Assembly: GCF_024832785.1 (NCBI RefSeq)
Contig: NZ_CP116615.1
Location: 2,170,001-2,234,000 of the forward strand
Direction of reading: 5' to 3'
Source of the DNA: Fontisphaera persica
GTDB taxonomy: Bacteria > Verrucomicrobiota > Verrucomicrobiia > Limisphaerales > Fontisphaeraceae
Length of the DNA stretch: 64,000 nucleotides
The translations under genes and the position numbers were made by a program. Within the stretch, counting starts at the first letter, position 1. Every line of letters starts with the position of its first letter. Below the pieces are notes generated by a model that saw nothing but the letters and a program-made list of their open reading frames with translations, was not told where the DNA came from and made no database searches. This document shows positions 8,394 through 19,400 of this stretch, in pieces.

Positions 8394-10676
8394 ATGAGCC
8401 ATCTATATTCTCGCGGTTGGGTTGCCCTCTTCCTGTGTACGGCCGTCCTGGTGAAGGCCGCCCTACCCCAACCGATAGCGTTCAAAACCCCGGACCGCCT
8501 GCCCGACCAATTCCAGCCGCTCTCCCCCGCGGAGGTGAAGCTGGAGGGATTCCTGGGCGAGCGCATCCGCGCCAATGCCCTGAACCGGCTGGCCAAAGTG
8601 GACTTGGAGCCGTTACTGGCCGGCTTCCGCCAGAAGCCCGGCTCCCATCCTTGGATTGGCGAACACATCGGCAAATGGATGCACGCCGCCACCCTGGCGT
8701 GGGCCTACACCGGCGATGCAGGCTTGCGCGCCAAACTGGATTACGCCGCGGCTGAATTGATTAAAACGCAGGAAGCGGACGGGTACCTGGGCACTTACAC
8801 GCCGGACAAACGTTTTGGCCTGTTTCCCGGCGCCGATTGGGACGTGTGGTCTCACAAATATTGCCTCATGGGCCTTCTCACCTATTACCAATACACCGGC
8901 AACCCCGCCGCGCTGGAAGCCAGCCGCAAGGCGGCCGATTTGTTGCTGGCCACCTTCCCCGCCAAAAAGAGCATTCTGGCCGCCGGCACGCATGTGGGCA
9001 TGGCGGCCACCAGTGTGCTGGAGCCAATCGTGTTGCTCTATCGGCACACCGGCGAGGACAAGTATTTGGAGTTTGCCCGCTATATCGTGCGCTCATGGGA
9101 TGAACCCAACGGCCCTAAAATCATCGCCGCGCTGCTCAAGGAAGGCAAAGTCAACAAAACCGCCAACGGCAAAGCGTATGAGATGCTCTCCAACCTGGTG
9201 GGGCTTTGCGAGCTGGCCCGTGCTACCGGCGAGGCGGAGTTACTTATCCCCGTCGAAAAGGCCATCCAGGACATCGTCAGCACCAAGCTCTATATCACCG
9301 GCGGCATGAGCCAGGGGGAGCATTTCCGCGATGACCATTACCTCCCCAATGGCATGGGCGCACACGTGAGCGAAACCTGCGTCAGCACCACGTGGGTGCA
9401 ACTCTTGTGGCAGATGCTGCGGCTCAAAGGGAATGCCCTTTACGGGCATGAACTGGAGCGCATTTTGTACAATCACCTGGCGGCGGCGCAGCGGCCGGAT
9501 GGAGCGCAATGGTGTTATTTCACTTCGTTGGAGGGCACCAAGCCCTACGGCCCCGGCATCAATTGCTGCGTTTCCAGCGGCCCGCGCGGCATGGCGCTGG
9601 CTGCCCAGTGCGCTTATTTCAAAACCCGCGATGCGCAGGGACGGGAAAGCATCGTGGTGAACATCCTGGAGCCGGGCCGGCTCACCACCATGGTGGACGG
9701 CCAAACCGTCACTTTGGAGTTTCAGAACTCCTACCCCGACAGCAGCAGCAGTTTCACGGTGCGGCTGACCACCCCCAAACCTGTAACCGTCGGTTTTACT
9801 CTTCGCATTCCGCCGTGGGAGGTGAAGCCCTTAAATACGGGATGGCTCCCCTTGATGCCACGAGTGTGGCAGGATAAGGAAACCTCTACGCTTTACTATC
9901 TGCCCCGGCCTCAACAGATGATTCTTGGTGAGCACGGCAACGCCGGCCGCGCCGCGATGACTTATGGGCCCTTTGTCCTAGCCTTTGACAGTGCCTTGAA
10001 TCCCGGCATGGAGTCGCCCAACCTGCTGGGCTGGGCAATTGACCGCCTCCAGCGCCGTCCCGGAACACTGGAATTTGTGGCGCAGGTCAGGTCCCTGCGC
10101 CAGCCAGAGCCGCGGCCAGCGGTCTTGGTGCCTTTCGCCAACGCCGGTGCCACCGGCGGCCGTTTTCAAGTCTGGTTGCGCGCTCCCGGCGCCGACCTGC
10201 CGGAGAATGTTTCCCTGCTGGCTGGCGCGCGCGAAAGCCGCTCCCGCAACGGCAATGTCAGCGGCTCCATTGCTGATGAGGATGTGGGCACTTTTGTTGT
10301 GACCTTCGACGGCACAGCCAGGGCTGAAGACTGGTTTGCCGTGCAGGTGGAAAAACCAGTAACCTTCAGCCGGGCAGTTTTTGCGCACGGACAAAACTTC
10401 CACGATGGCGGCTGGTTTGACGCCAGTGCCGGCAAGCCTCGCCTGCAAATCCAGCGCACGACCAATGGGCCATGGGAGGATTTGGCGGTGTGGGAAACCT
10501 ACCCTGCCACCACGGCCACCGACAACCGCGGCTTGAAACCCGGCCAAACTTTCAGCCTCCAACTGCCTGCGCCGGTTCAAGCAGTGGGCGTCCGCGTGGT
10601 GGGCAAACCCGCCTGCGGTGACAACCCCAAACAAGCGTTCAGCTCCTGTGCGGAGCTGCAGGTGTTTGAAAAATGA
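8394..10676 (+). CDS. Secreted glycoside hydrolase family 127 (beta-L-arabinofuranosidase-type)
   Basis: A 760-residue enzyme of the DUF1680/GH127 family, expected to cleave beta-L-arabinofuranose or related sugars from plant or microbial glycans. The (alpha/alpha)6 barrel occupies about residues 35-450. The zinc-cysteine active site is visible: Glu327 and Cys329 in SETCVS, and Cys391-Cys392 in GINCCVSSGPRGMA, matching the Glu/Cys ligands and Cys nucleophile of HypBA1. C-terminal beta-sandwich domains follow. A hydrophobic N-terminus (ALFLCTAVLVKAALP) suggests export to the periplasm or outside. The stop overlaps the start of the next gene by four bases (ATGA), so this and the isomerase-like gene are translationally coupled. 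Substrate within the family is not predictable. Confidence 0.92.
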   Translation: MSHLYSRGWVALFLCTAVLVKAALPQPIAFKTPDRLPDQFQPLSPAEVKLEGFLGERIRANALNRLAKVDLEPLLAGFRQKPGSHPWIGEHIGKWMHAATLAWAYTGDAGLRAKLDYAAAELIKTQEADGYLGTYTPDKRFGLFPGADWDVWSHKYCLMGLLTYYQYTGNPAALEASRKAADLLLATFPAKKSILAAGTHVGMAATSVLEPIVLLYRHTGEDKYLEFARYIVRSWDEPNGPKIIAALLKEGKVNKTANGKAYEMLSNLVGLCELARATGEAELLIPVEKAIQDIVSTKLYITGGMSQGEHFRDDHYLPNGMGAHVSETCVSTTWVQLLWQMLRLKGNALYGHELERILYNHLAAAQRPDGAQWCYFTSLEGTKPYGPGINCCVSSGPRGMALAAQCAYFKTRDAQGRESIVVNILEPGRLTTMVDGQTVTLEFQNSYPDSSSSFTVRLTTPKPVTVGFTLRIPPWEVKPLNTGWLPLMPRVWQDKETSTLYYLPRPQQMILGEHGNAGRAAMTYGPFVLAFDSALNPGMESPNLLGWAIDRLQRRPGTLEFVAQVRSLRQPEPRPAVLVPFANAGATGGRFQVWLRAPGADLPENVSLLAGARESRSRNGNVSGSIADEDVGTFVVTFDGTARAEDWFAVQVEKPVTFSRAVFAHGQNFHDGGWFDASAGKPRLQIQRTTNGPWEDLAVWETYPATTATDNRGLKPGQTFSLQLPAPVQAVGVRVVGKPACGDNPKQAFSSCAELQVFEK

Positions 10677-11611
10677 AGAGTCTCTCACCTCACGTTGCTT
10701 CCCGACGCGCCTGGCTGCAACGCGCCGCCGCGGCTGCCGCGGCGCTGACCCTTGCGCCATCGTGCGCTACTTCAGCCACCACGCGCCCCGCGCGCTACCT
10801 GATCGGTTGCTACACACGCCCTTGGGACCAACTGGATTATCGCGTCGCGTTGGATGGCATTGCCGAGGCAGGCTTTCAGTACGTGGGTCTGATGACTGCG
10901 CGCGGCCGGCCCTCGCTGGTGGTGCACGTGGACTCCACCCCCGAAGAAGTGGCCGCGGTGGCCGCCGCGGTCAAGGCGCGCGGGTTGAAGGTCATTTCCA
11001 TTTATGGCGGCGACTTTCGCGCCGAGCAATCCGTGGCCGCGGGTGTGGCCGGCCTCAAGCGGTTGGTGGATTATTGCGTGACCTGCGGCTGCCCTCATCT
11101 GCTCCTCGGCGGCACCGGCGATGCCAAGGTCTTTCCCGCCTATTACCAGGCCGTGCGGGAAGTCTGTCCTTATGCCGAGCAAAAGCAGGTGACCCTCACC
11201 ATCAAACCGCATGGCGGCTTGAATGCCACCGGGCCGGAGTGCCGTAAAATCATCGAATCGGTCGGGCACCGCCGTTTCCGCCTCTGGTACGACCCGGGGA
11301 ATATTTTTTATTATTCGGACGGCAAGCTGGACCCGGTGGAAGATGCCGGTACCGTGAACGGACTGGTGGCTGGCATGAGCGTCAAAGATTTCCTGCCCCC
11401 CAAAGAAGTCATGCTGACGCCGGGCACCGGCCGGGTCAACTTTCCGGAAGTGATGCGCCGTTTGCAGCGGGGCGGGTTCACCGCCGGGCCGCTGGTAATT
11501 GAGTGTCTGGCGCGCGGCAACGGGCAGGATGCCCGCTTTATTGTGGCCGAGGCGAAAAAGGCGCGCGCTTTCGTGGAAGGGCTGGCGGCAGGCGTGCCGC
11601 CGCGTTCGTAA
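10673..11611 (+). CDS. Tat-exported sugar phosphate isomerase/epimerase-like TIM barrel
   Basis: A 312-residue protein of the xylose-isomerase-like (AP endonuclease 2) superfamily. The N-terminus has a twin-arginine signal (SRRAWLQRAA then an Ala-rich hydrophobic core), so it should be exported folded, unusual for a sugar isomerase but common for this group in Verrucomicrobiota and Planctomycetota. Barrel strands with likely metal/substrate residues are visible at HLLLGGTGD, LTIKPHGGLN, LWYDPGNIFYY and PLVIECLARG. It starts inside the stop codon of the GH127 gene (ATGA overlap), implying the two act on the same exported or imported glycan. The exact reaction is unknown; epimerase, isomerase or a non-catalytic sugar-binding role are all possible. 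Confidence 0.8.
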   Translation: MKSLSPHVASRRAWLQRAAAAAAALTLAPSCATSATTRPARYLIGCYTRPWDQLDYRVALDGIAEAGFQYVGLMTARGRPSLVVHVDSTPEEVAAVAAAVKARGLKVISIYGGDFRAEQSVAAGVAGLKRLVDYCVTCGCPHLLLGGTGDAKVFPAYYQAVREVCPYAEQKQVTLTIKPHGGLNATGPECRKIIESVGHRRFRLWYDPGNIFYYSDGKLDPVEDAGTVNGLVAGMSVKDFLPPKEVMLTPGTGRVNFPEVMRRLQRGGFTAGPLVIECLARGNGQDARFIVAEAKKARAFVEGLAAGVPPRS

Positions 11612-11772
11612 CCTCCAAAACAACGGGCGGCTGGATTGAGCCGGGATGCCTGCGGGCCTTCGAGCATCGGCAGCGGGTCAAGCGGATTCGTCACCCCGAG
11701 CGAATCACCGCGGTTCACTGCCGCGCATGGCTGCAAGCACCCGGCTAAATCCAACCGCCCCCTGCGGGAACC

Positions 11773-11817
11773 TGACCGGAGGCGGGCGCTGCTGGCAAGC
11801 GCCCGCGCTCCGGGTCA
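11773..11817. terminator. Long hairpin downstream of glnA
   Basis: The core is a perfect 8-bp stem, CGGGCGCT/AGCGCCCG at 11783-11805 with a 7-base loop. It is extended outward by imperfect pairing of TGACCGGAG with CTCCGGGTCA. It sits 17 bases past the glnA stop and between two convergent genes, the position expected for a shared terminator; there is no T-tract. The rest of the 222-base gap shows nothing recognisable. Confidence 0.5.
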
Positions 11818-11833
11818 TTTCGGTTCCTCCCAA

Positions 11834-13252
11834 TTACACATCGTAATACAGGAAGAATTCGTACGGATGCGGCCGCAGCCGGATGGCGTCATGCTCCTTC
11901 CGTTTGGCGGCAATCCAAGTCTCGATGAAGTCGAGGGTGAAGACGTCACCCTTGAGCAGGAATTCGTAGTCCTTCTCCAGGTAATCCAGCGCCTCGCCGA
12001 GGCTGCTGGGCACCTGCGGAATCTTGGCATGTTCCTCGGGCGGCAGCTCGTACAGGTTCTTGTCCATCGGCTCACCGGGGTCAATCTTGTTGAGCACGCC
12101 GTCCAGGCCCGCCATGAGCAGGGCCGCGTTGCTCAGGTACACGTTGGCCGAGGGATCCGGCGGGCGATACTCAATGCGCTTGGCCTTCGGATTCTCGCTG
12201 TAGGTGGGGATGCGAATGGCCGCCGAGCGGTTGCGCGCGCTGTACGCCAGGTTCACCGGGGCTTCATAGCCCGGCACCAGCCGTTTGTAGGAGTTGGTGG
12301 TGGGGCTGCAAATGGCGCACAACGCCTTGGCATGCTTGAGGATGCCGCCAATGAAGTTCAACGCCAGCGGGCTGAGGCCGGCGTACGCGTTGCCCGCAAA
12401 CAACGGCTTGCCCTTCTTCCACACGCTGATGTGGGTGTGCATGCCGGAGCCGTTGTCGCCAAACAGGGGCTTGGGCATGAAGGTGGCCGTCTTGCCGTGC
12501 TTCTTGGCCACGTTTTTCACCACGTATTTGTAAATCATCATCTTGTCGGCGCAGCTCACCAGCGTGTCAAAGCGGATGTCAATTTCCGCCTGGCCCGCCG
12601 TGGCCACCTCGTGGTGCTGGCGCTCAATGGTCACGCCAAGCTGCTCCATCAACAGGGTCATCTCCGTGCGCAGGTCCTGCTGCGTGTCCGCCGGCGCCAC
12701 GGGGAAGTAACCTTCCTTGTGCCGGATTTTGTAACCCAGGTTGGGCATCTCCTCCCGACCGCTGTTCCAGATGCCTTCAATCGAGTCAATGCTGTGAAAA
12801 GCCGCGTTGGTCTTCACCTCGTACTGCACATTGTCGAAGACAAAGAACTCCGCTTCCGGCCCAAAGTAGGCGGCATCGCCCACGCCCGTGCTGGCCAGGT
12901 ATTTTTCGGCCTTCTGCGCAATGCCCCGCGGATCGCGGCCATACGGCTCCTTGGTGCCGGTTTCCGCTATGGTCGCCGTCAGCGACAGCGTGGGCACTTC
13001 CATGAACGGATCAATGAAGGCGGTATCGGGATCCGGCATGGCCAGCATGTCGGACGCCTCAATGGATTTCCAGCCACGAATGGACGAGCCATCAAAGCCC
13101 AGTCCCTCCGTGAAGATCTCTTCCGACAACTCGGCAATCGGGCAGCTAAAGTGCTGCCAGGAGCCAAACGTGTCGCAGAACTTGATGTCAAACATCTTGG
13201 CGCCGGCCTTCTTGGCCATTTCGATAACGCCTTTTGGGGTGTTTTTTGCCAT
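11834..13252 (-). CDS. glnA: Glutamine synthetase type I
   Basis: Cytosolic dodecameric enzyme making glutamine from glutamate, ammonia and ATP, the main ammonium assimilation step. The 472-residue length matches GSI-beta enzymes. Visible motifs: [21 protein letters not shown], the ATP-binding segment [14 protein letters not shown], and the glutamate-flap/active-site region NRSAAIRIP. The adenylylation loop KNLYELP has its Tyr at about residue 401, so activity is probably also controlled by GlnE-type adenylylation. It is the last gene of a glnB-amt-glnA cluster on the minus strand, 97 bases after amt, and is likely expressed under nitrogen limitation from the upstream sigma-54-type promoter or its own promoter in the gap. 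Confidence 0.97.
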   Translation of the reverse strand: MAKNTPKGVIEMAKKAGAKMFDIKFCDTFGSWQHFSCPIAELSEEIFTEGLGFDGSSIRGWKSIEASDMLAMPDPDTAFIDPFMEVPTLSLTATIAETGTKEPYGRDPRGIAQKAEKYLASTGVGDAAYFGPEAEFFVFDNVQYEVKTNAAFHSIDSIEGIWNSGREEMPNLGYKIRHKEGYFPVAPADTQQDLRTEMTLLMEQLGVTIERQHHEVATAGQAEIDIRFDTLVSCADKMMIYKYVVKNVAKKHGKTATFMPKPLFGDNGSGMHTHISVWKKGKPLFAGNAYAGLSPLALNFIGGILKHAKALCAICSPTTNSYKRLVPGYEAPVNLAYSARNRSAAIRIPTYSENPKAKRIEYRPPDPSANVYLSNAALLMAGLDGVLNKIDPGEPMDKNLYELPPEEHAKIPQVPSSLGEALDYLEKDYEFLLKGDVFTLDFIETWIAAKRKEHDAIRLRPHPYEFFLYYDV

Positions 13253-13349
13253 AGGGTTTTGGTCTCAGGATTAACTGCTTTTTGTGTTGGTTTTAGGGCG
13301 CTGCGCCGTGATGTCGCCATCCCGGCGCAGCGCCGAAATTGTTGGTTGT

Positions 13350-14777
13350 TTAGCTCCGGCCGTAGTAGCCCTCTTCGCCGTGGTCGGTCAAATCCAGACC
13401 CACCGTCTCCGCCTCCGGGCTGTGCCGCAAGCCCATCACAGCCTTGATGATGTAGGCCAGGATGGCGGTCGCCACGATGGAGAGCACCAAGGTCACGACG
13501 ATAGCTTTGATTTGGGCGAAAAGCAACCCATCCTTCACCGACTCCACCACCGGGTTGGCCTCCGGAGTGGCCAGGATGCCGGTCATCAGCGCGCCCAGCG
13601 TGCCGCCGACGCCGTGCACGCCAAAGGTGTCCAGCGAATCGTCATAACCCAGCCAGGACTTCAGTTTCCAGCAGGCCAGGAAGGGCACAATGCCCGCGAC
13701 CACGCCAATAATCATGGCGCCAGTAGCGGTCACAAAACCCGCTGCCGGGGTAATCACCACCAGGCCGGCCACGATACCGGAGCAGAAGCCCAGCACGCTC
13801 GGCTTGCCCTTGAGCGCGTATTCCGCCATGCCCCACACAAAACCGCCCGTGGCCGCCGCCAGCGTGGTGGTGGTGAAGGCATTGGCAGCAATGCCATCCG
13901 CGGCCAGCGCGCTGCCAGCGTTAAACCCATACCAGCCCACCCACAGCATGCCCGTGCCAATCATCGTCAGCACCATGCTGTGCGGCGGCATGGGCTCCTT
14001 CGGGAATCCCAGCCGCTTGCCCAGAATCAGGCACAGCACCAGCGCGGACCACCCGGACGACATGTGCACCACCGTGCCGCCGGCAAAGTCCAGCGCCTTG
14101 ATTTTTGCATTGGGATTCAGCGGCCCGCACATCAAGCCGTCCGCCGCCCACACCATGTGCGCCAGCGGGTAATACACCAGAAACATCCAGCCCAGCATGA
14201 ACAACATCAGCGCGGAAAACTTCATGCGTTCGGCAATGGCGCCCACAATCAGGGCCGGGGTGATGATTGCAAAGGTGAGCTGAAACATGGCCCAAACGTT
14301 GTTGCTAATCCAGTTGCTCCCTTGCCCCACCTCCCCGCCATTGACGCCCTTGAGAAACAGGAAATCAAAGCCGCCCAGGAAAGGGTTGCCGGGCGCAAAG
14401 GCCAGGCTGTAACCACAAATGTACCACAGCACCGTGGACATGCCGGCAATGCCCAAACATTGAGCCATGACGGACAGCACGTTCTTGCGCCGCACCAAAC
14501 CGCCATAAAACAAGGCCAGCCCCGGCAACGTCATGAACAACACCAGCGCCGTCGAAGTCATCTGCCACGCGTTGTGGCCCGGTCCGGGGCCGGGGATTTT
14601 GGAGGGGGCGTTGGTGTTGCCACCACGCGCCACGTTGTTCATGTAAGCCTCCAAATCTTCAATGCGCTCCGCCAAAGAACGCTCCGGCTTCGCGGGCGCG
14701 TCTGCCCCGGCCGCCGTCACGACGCCGCCCAGCGTCAGCCAGCCCAACAAGCTCAGCACAAGAAAAATCTTTTTCAT
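13350..14777 (-). CDS. amt: Ammonium transporter (Amt family)
   Basis: Inner-membrane ammonium channel, 475 residues. An N-terminal hydrophobic segment (FLVLSLLGWLTLGGVVTAA) is followed by a charged, coiled-coil-like stretch (SLAERIEDLEAYMNN), then 11 transmembrane helices. Family signatures are seen at LPGLALFYGGLVRRKNVLS, DFAGGTVVHMSSGWSAL (pore region) and SLDTFGVHGVGGTLGALMTG (second pore His). The extra N-terminal soluble segment is found in a subset of Amt proteins. It lies 69 bases after the PII gene, the usual glnK-amtB pairing in which PII blocks the channel when nitrogen is plentiful. Start at the ATG giving the signal-like N-terminus. Confidence 0.95.
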   Translation of the reverse strand: MKKIFLVLSLLGWLTLGGVVTAAGADAPAKPERSLAERIEDLEAYMNNVARGGNTNAPSKIPGPGPGHNAWQMTSTALVLFMTLPGLALFYGGLVRRKNVLSVMAQCLGIAGMSTVLWYICGYSLAFAPGNPFLGGFDFLFLKGVNGGEVGQGSNWISNNVWAMFQLTFAIITPALIVGAIAERMKFSALMLFMLGWMFLVYYPLAHMVWAADGLMCGPLNPNAKIKALDFAGGTVVHMSSGWSALVLCLILGKRLGFPKEPMPPHSMVLTMIGTGMLWVGWYGFNAGSALAADGIAANAFTTTTLAAATGGFVWGMAEYALKGKPSVLGFCSGIVAGLVVITPAAGFVTATGAMIIGVVAGIVPFLACWKLKSWLGYDDSLDTFGVHGVGGTLGALMTGILATPEANPVVESVKDGLLFAQIKAIVVTLVLSIVATAILAYIIKAVMGLRHSPEAETVGLDLTDHGEEGYYGRS

Positions 14778-14846
14778 ATTTTCGGTTCAAAAATGGGTTC
14801 GTAATTTCGGTTCATTGCTTCGTCCTTGCCGCCATCTCGCCGCCGT

Positions 14847-15647
<801 letters not shown>

Positions 15648-16022
15648 TTATCTACCGGAAAGCTCAGGCTCGTCGGCGCGCCTGCTGTTGTGCTCCTCGT
15701 CCAATTCCTGCAATTGCTCAATGATGTTCACCAGCCGCCGGCCGGTGGAGGTCAAATGGTATTCCACCCGCATCACTTTGCCGGGATGCTCCTGGCGGGT
15801 AATCAACCCGTAATTCAGAAGCTTGCGCAAACGTTCATTCAACACTTTGGTGGATATGCCGGGAATGAATCGCTCAAGCTGGCCGGGACGACAGACTCCC
15901 CGCCCTATGGCGGCCAAAACGGCGGCAGACCATTTGCAGCCCACCACGTCCTCCAAGCGGCGATAATTACGGCGCTCAGGCAGGGACAGGTAGCGGGCTT
16001 TGGCTGATGTGGCGGTGGTCAT
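15648..16022 (-). CDS. HxlR-family winged-helix transcriptional regulator
   Basis: A 124-residue DNA-binding protein of the HxlR/MarR-like family. The family core is clear: CKWSAAVLAAIGRG, LERFIPGISTKVLNERLRKL, NYGLITRQEHPG and VEYHLTSTGRRL, followed by an acidic tail. A Cys (VVGCKW) sits at the position used as a redox sensor in several HxlR proteins. It is divergent from a small thioredoxin-like gene with 166 bases between, and a 7-bp inverted repeat lies in that gap; regulators of this family often control the adjacent redox gene. The signal (disulphide stress, aldehyde or other) is not known. Confidence 0.85.
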   Translation of the reverse strand: MTTATSAKARYLSLPERRNYRRLEDVVGCKWSAAVLAAIGRGVCRPGQLERFIPGISTKVLNERLRKLLNYGLITRQEHPGKVMRVEYHLTSTGRRLVNIIEQLQELDEEHNSRRADEPELSGR

Positions 16023-16133
16023 AAAATAAAATTGCCATAATTTCGCCGGCTGCCAAGGAGCTAACCAAAAGGTAACCCCTCACCATTTTGCGCCCTCTTG
16101 TGCGGCTGTAAGGCCGGCATTCTATTAACGGCG

Positions 16134-16151
16134 AATGATCGGGTGATCATT
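16134..16151. promoter_or_regulatory. Palindrome, candidate operator of the HxlR regulator
   Basis: AATGATC-GGGT-GATCATT is a perfect 7-bp inverted repeat, 38 bases before the thioredoxin-like start and 112 bases before the divergent HxlR start. It is a suitable dimer site for a winged-helix regulator. Function is inferred from position only. Confidence 0.4.
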
Positions 16152-16188
16152 CCTCGAAGAACACCACAAACGTTTGCTGCATTAAACC

Positions 16189-16425
16189 ATGAAAACCAAA
16201 GCCCTGTTCTATCACGCCGGCTGCCCGGTTTGCGTGGCCGCCGAGCAAAACCTTGCCGCCGCCCTGGACCCCCAGCGTTTCGAGGTGGAAATTGTCCACC
16301 TCGGTCATGACAAGTCCCGTTTGGCCGAAGCGGAACGCGCCGGGGTGAAATCGGTTCCGGCGCTGGTCCTCCATGGCCAGGCTTACCACATCAACTTTGG
16401 CGCCAGTCTCAGCGCATTGCGCTGA
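16189..16425 (+). CDS. Small thioredoxin/glutaredoxin-like protein
   Basis: A 78-residue thioredoxin-fold protein with a CPVC redox site (residues 12-15, HAGCPVCVAAEQNL) and the cis-Pro loop KSVPALVLHG. It lacks a signal peptide, so it should act in the cytosol, perhaps as a small disulphide reductase. The length is typical of minimal thioredoxin-like proteins. It is divergent from the HxlR-type regulator, a frequent pairing, and its stop is only 8 bases from the convergent GH106 gene. Its electron donor and target are unknown. Confidence 0.75.
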   Translation: MKTKALFYHAGCPVCVAAEQNLAAALDPQRFEVEIVHLGHDKSRLAEAERAGVKSVPALVLHGQAYHINFGASLSALR

Positions 16426-16433
16426 GTGCCCCG

Positions 16434-19400
16434 TCATTGCACCCGCAAGGTAACCGGCCCCAGCAGGCCGGAGGGTGGCAGGGGAGAGTCCTTGCTCCAA
16501 TGCCGCCATGTGGCAAAAGCCACCCGTCCGCTGGGGCTGGGCTGTCCTTGCCGGACCCATTCCGGCCAGGATTTGAGGCTGCCGTTGCGGTTCCACTCAG
16601 CGTCCGGCGGCAGATGCTCGTCCCCAATCAGGCGGTTCACCCATAGGTTGGCGACTTCAATTTCAATGCGGTTTTCCCCCCGCTGGAGCGCCGGCGTGAG
16701 TTCCACCACGCACGGCTCATGCCATGCCACGCCGGCCTCGCGTCCATTCACTCGCACTCGCGCCATCACGGCCACCCGGCCCAAGTCCAGCGTGGCCCGG
16801 GCACCCGCCCAAGGGGGCTGCCAGTGCACGGTGGTTTGGTACGTGGCCAGGCCGCTGTAAAAACGGATGCCAGCCTCGGGGTGTTGTGATAAATCCATGA
16901 GTTTCTCCAGCGTCACCGACTCCGGCGCCCCGCGCCCCGGTTGAAACCGCACCAGCCACGGCCCGCCAATCTCGATGGCCAACGCCGGTCGGCCCGCGCC
17001 TGCCGAGCCGGCCGTCCGCGGCGCCGTCCAGGATTTTTGCCAGACGATGAAGCATGACTCCTCCGGGCCCAAGGCCAGCGTCAATGTTGTGCGGCCCGCT
17101 TCCTCGCGATAATCGGTGAGCCTGTGTTGCACGCCGGTTTTGGGGTCCCACCGCTCCGGGCGCCGGCCGGACACGCGAAACCAGCAACGGGCGGTGACTG
17201 CGTTACGTGCCGGGTTGGCCACAAAGTAAATATCCACCCCCGGCATCTGCCGGTGGGTGTAGCGCAAGGGGGCATCTGCCTCAAAATCAGGAGGGACCCC
17301 CATGCCGCGCAATACCTGGGCCACCTGCGTAAAATCCCCGTACAGACTGGGAAGGGCACTGGCCGCCCGTTGCTGCCCCGCCTTGGACCACGGAGCCATG
17401 CCCGGCGGGCCAAGCGCCAATGCGGGCCGCATCGGTTCGCTTGGTGTAAGGCCTGCGACAGCCTGCCATTGTTCATCTGTGACAATCAGACGCACCTCCC
17501 CGTTGCTGAAACGCATCTGCAAAACAGCCAGCAACCCGGCGGGATTGGGCGCATCTCCGGCATTCTCCGCCGTCACTTCCAGAATATTGGCGCCCGCGCG
17601 CAAGGCCGACTCCACGGAAAACTCATACATGAGATTAAAATTGTCACCACGGCCCACCGCCTGCCCGTTGAGCCGCGCCACAAAAGAATTATCAGCGGTT
17701 ATCCGCAACCAAGCCTGGGTGACCACGGCGCCTTCCGACAGGACAAAGCTGCGTTGAAAACGGCAGGCTCCCGGCGGCGCCGACTTATGCGGCTCGCCCT
17801 CGGCCAGCCAAATCCACCGGGCCGTTTGCGGCCATGGCTCGGGTTTTTGGGTTGCTCTGGAATATGCCTCGCGCCAGCGCCGGCCATCGGTGGAAACCAC
17901 CTTTCCCTTGCCCACCTGCCGCGCCTGCATGGGCACGGGTTGGGCGCCCCACAATTCCTCCACCATGTCCCGCAACAATTCATCGCGGGCATCCGGACTT
18001 AAACTGGGTGACGTCTCCACTGGCGGCCCCATGACCGTAGCCCCTGCCCGCACCAGCTCCCGCACCTTGCTCAACAAGCGGGGCGTCATAACCCCCATCT
18101 CCGGCAATACGAGCACCTTGAACTCGGCCCCGCTCGCCAACACCAACCGGCCGCCTTGCACGCGCGCGCCATATAACAATTCCGGCGCGCAACCGGCGAA
18201 ATTGTAGCCTTTGCGCTCTGGCAAAAAATCCGAGCCGCCCAATGCCGAGGGGGGCGGTTGCCAGACCAACGGCGCCCCCTCCGGGGCCAGGTAGAGTATG
18301 TCAGCCACGGGCCGTCCCCGTTGCAGCAAGGTCTGGCAACGCGCCAGGTACTCATGCCACGCACCGGCCAGCGGCCACCATGTTTGCGTGCGCTCGTAAT
18401 GCGCGCCATAAGGCCCCATCGTCATGCCGGGCGCATAATTGGGCCAGGGTTGATGCGCAAACCGGTGAAACACGAGGCGGTTGATGCCCAGGCAAAACGC
18501 CCAGTCCGCCTGGGCCTTCATGGCGCCGGGATGCAGGGAAAAGCCCTCTTTCACCTCGGAGGTAAAGGCCTCGGCCGGCACCACCGGCCGCCCGTGAGTG
18601 TGGCCGATGGATACTGCCTCCAGACAACTGTAAGCCGCATTGAACCCCAAGCCTTCCGCCCAAAACTCACCCATGGGCACATCGGCCACCCCGCCGAGCG
18701 ACAAATCCGAGCACGGATTCATGTCATACGGCTCAATGGACAATTGAAAACCGTGGGCGCGTCCCAGCTCCCGGGTGTAGAGGGCGTAATTTTCCACCAC
18801 CAACTCCTGCGCCGTCTGCCGCCAGTCCCACAGAAAACGCTCCGTGTCTCTGCGGCTTTGGATGAGGCACCCCGCCAGCACCGGCAGCCACGGGCGGGCA
18901 TCGTAGCCGCGCCGCTTTTGAAACTCCGCCAGGAGGTTGGCCGAGCCGTTTTGCGCGCCCATCTCCCAACTGTCCAAATGCAGCATCGTCCAACCCGCAG
19001 TGCGTTTAACGGGACGCGGGCCAATCTCGCGCAAAAGCCCGCCGACAAAATGATCGAAATGCGCCTTGACCGCCGTGCGCTCAAACTTGTCGCACTCAAA
19101 ACCAATGCCCGGCGGCGGGGCCGGCCGCGTGTTGGCGCCCGTGGTGCGCAGGCCAAACCGCAGCACCCGCCAACGCCCGGGCGGCGCGTCCCAAACCAGC
19201 CGGCCGTCCTCCAGCAATTTCGTGGTTAAATCCACCACCTGCCCGGCGGGCAACCCTTTCTCCTCGCTGGCGAAGGTCCCTGCCAGGTAGGGTTTGACGC
19301 CTGGTTGCGAGGAGAAAGGCATGCGCACATACAACGCTTTTTCTGCCAGCTCCTCTTGTAGGCCGCACGGCGTCTCCGCGGGCACCGCCAGCACCGCCAA

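Noticed and set aside
11636-13447. 603-codon plus-strand frame
   Set aside because: Antisense shadow of glnA; no recognisable features.
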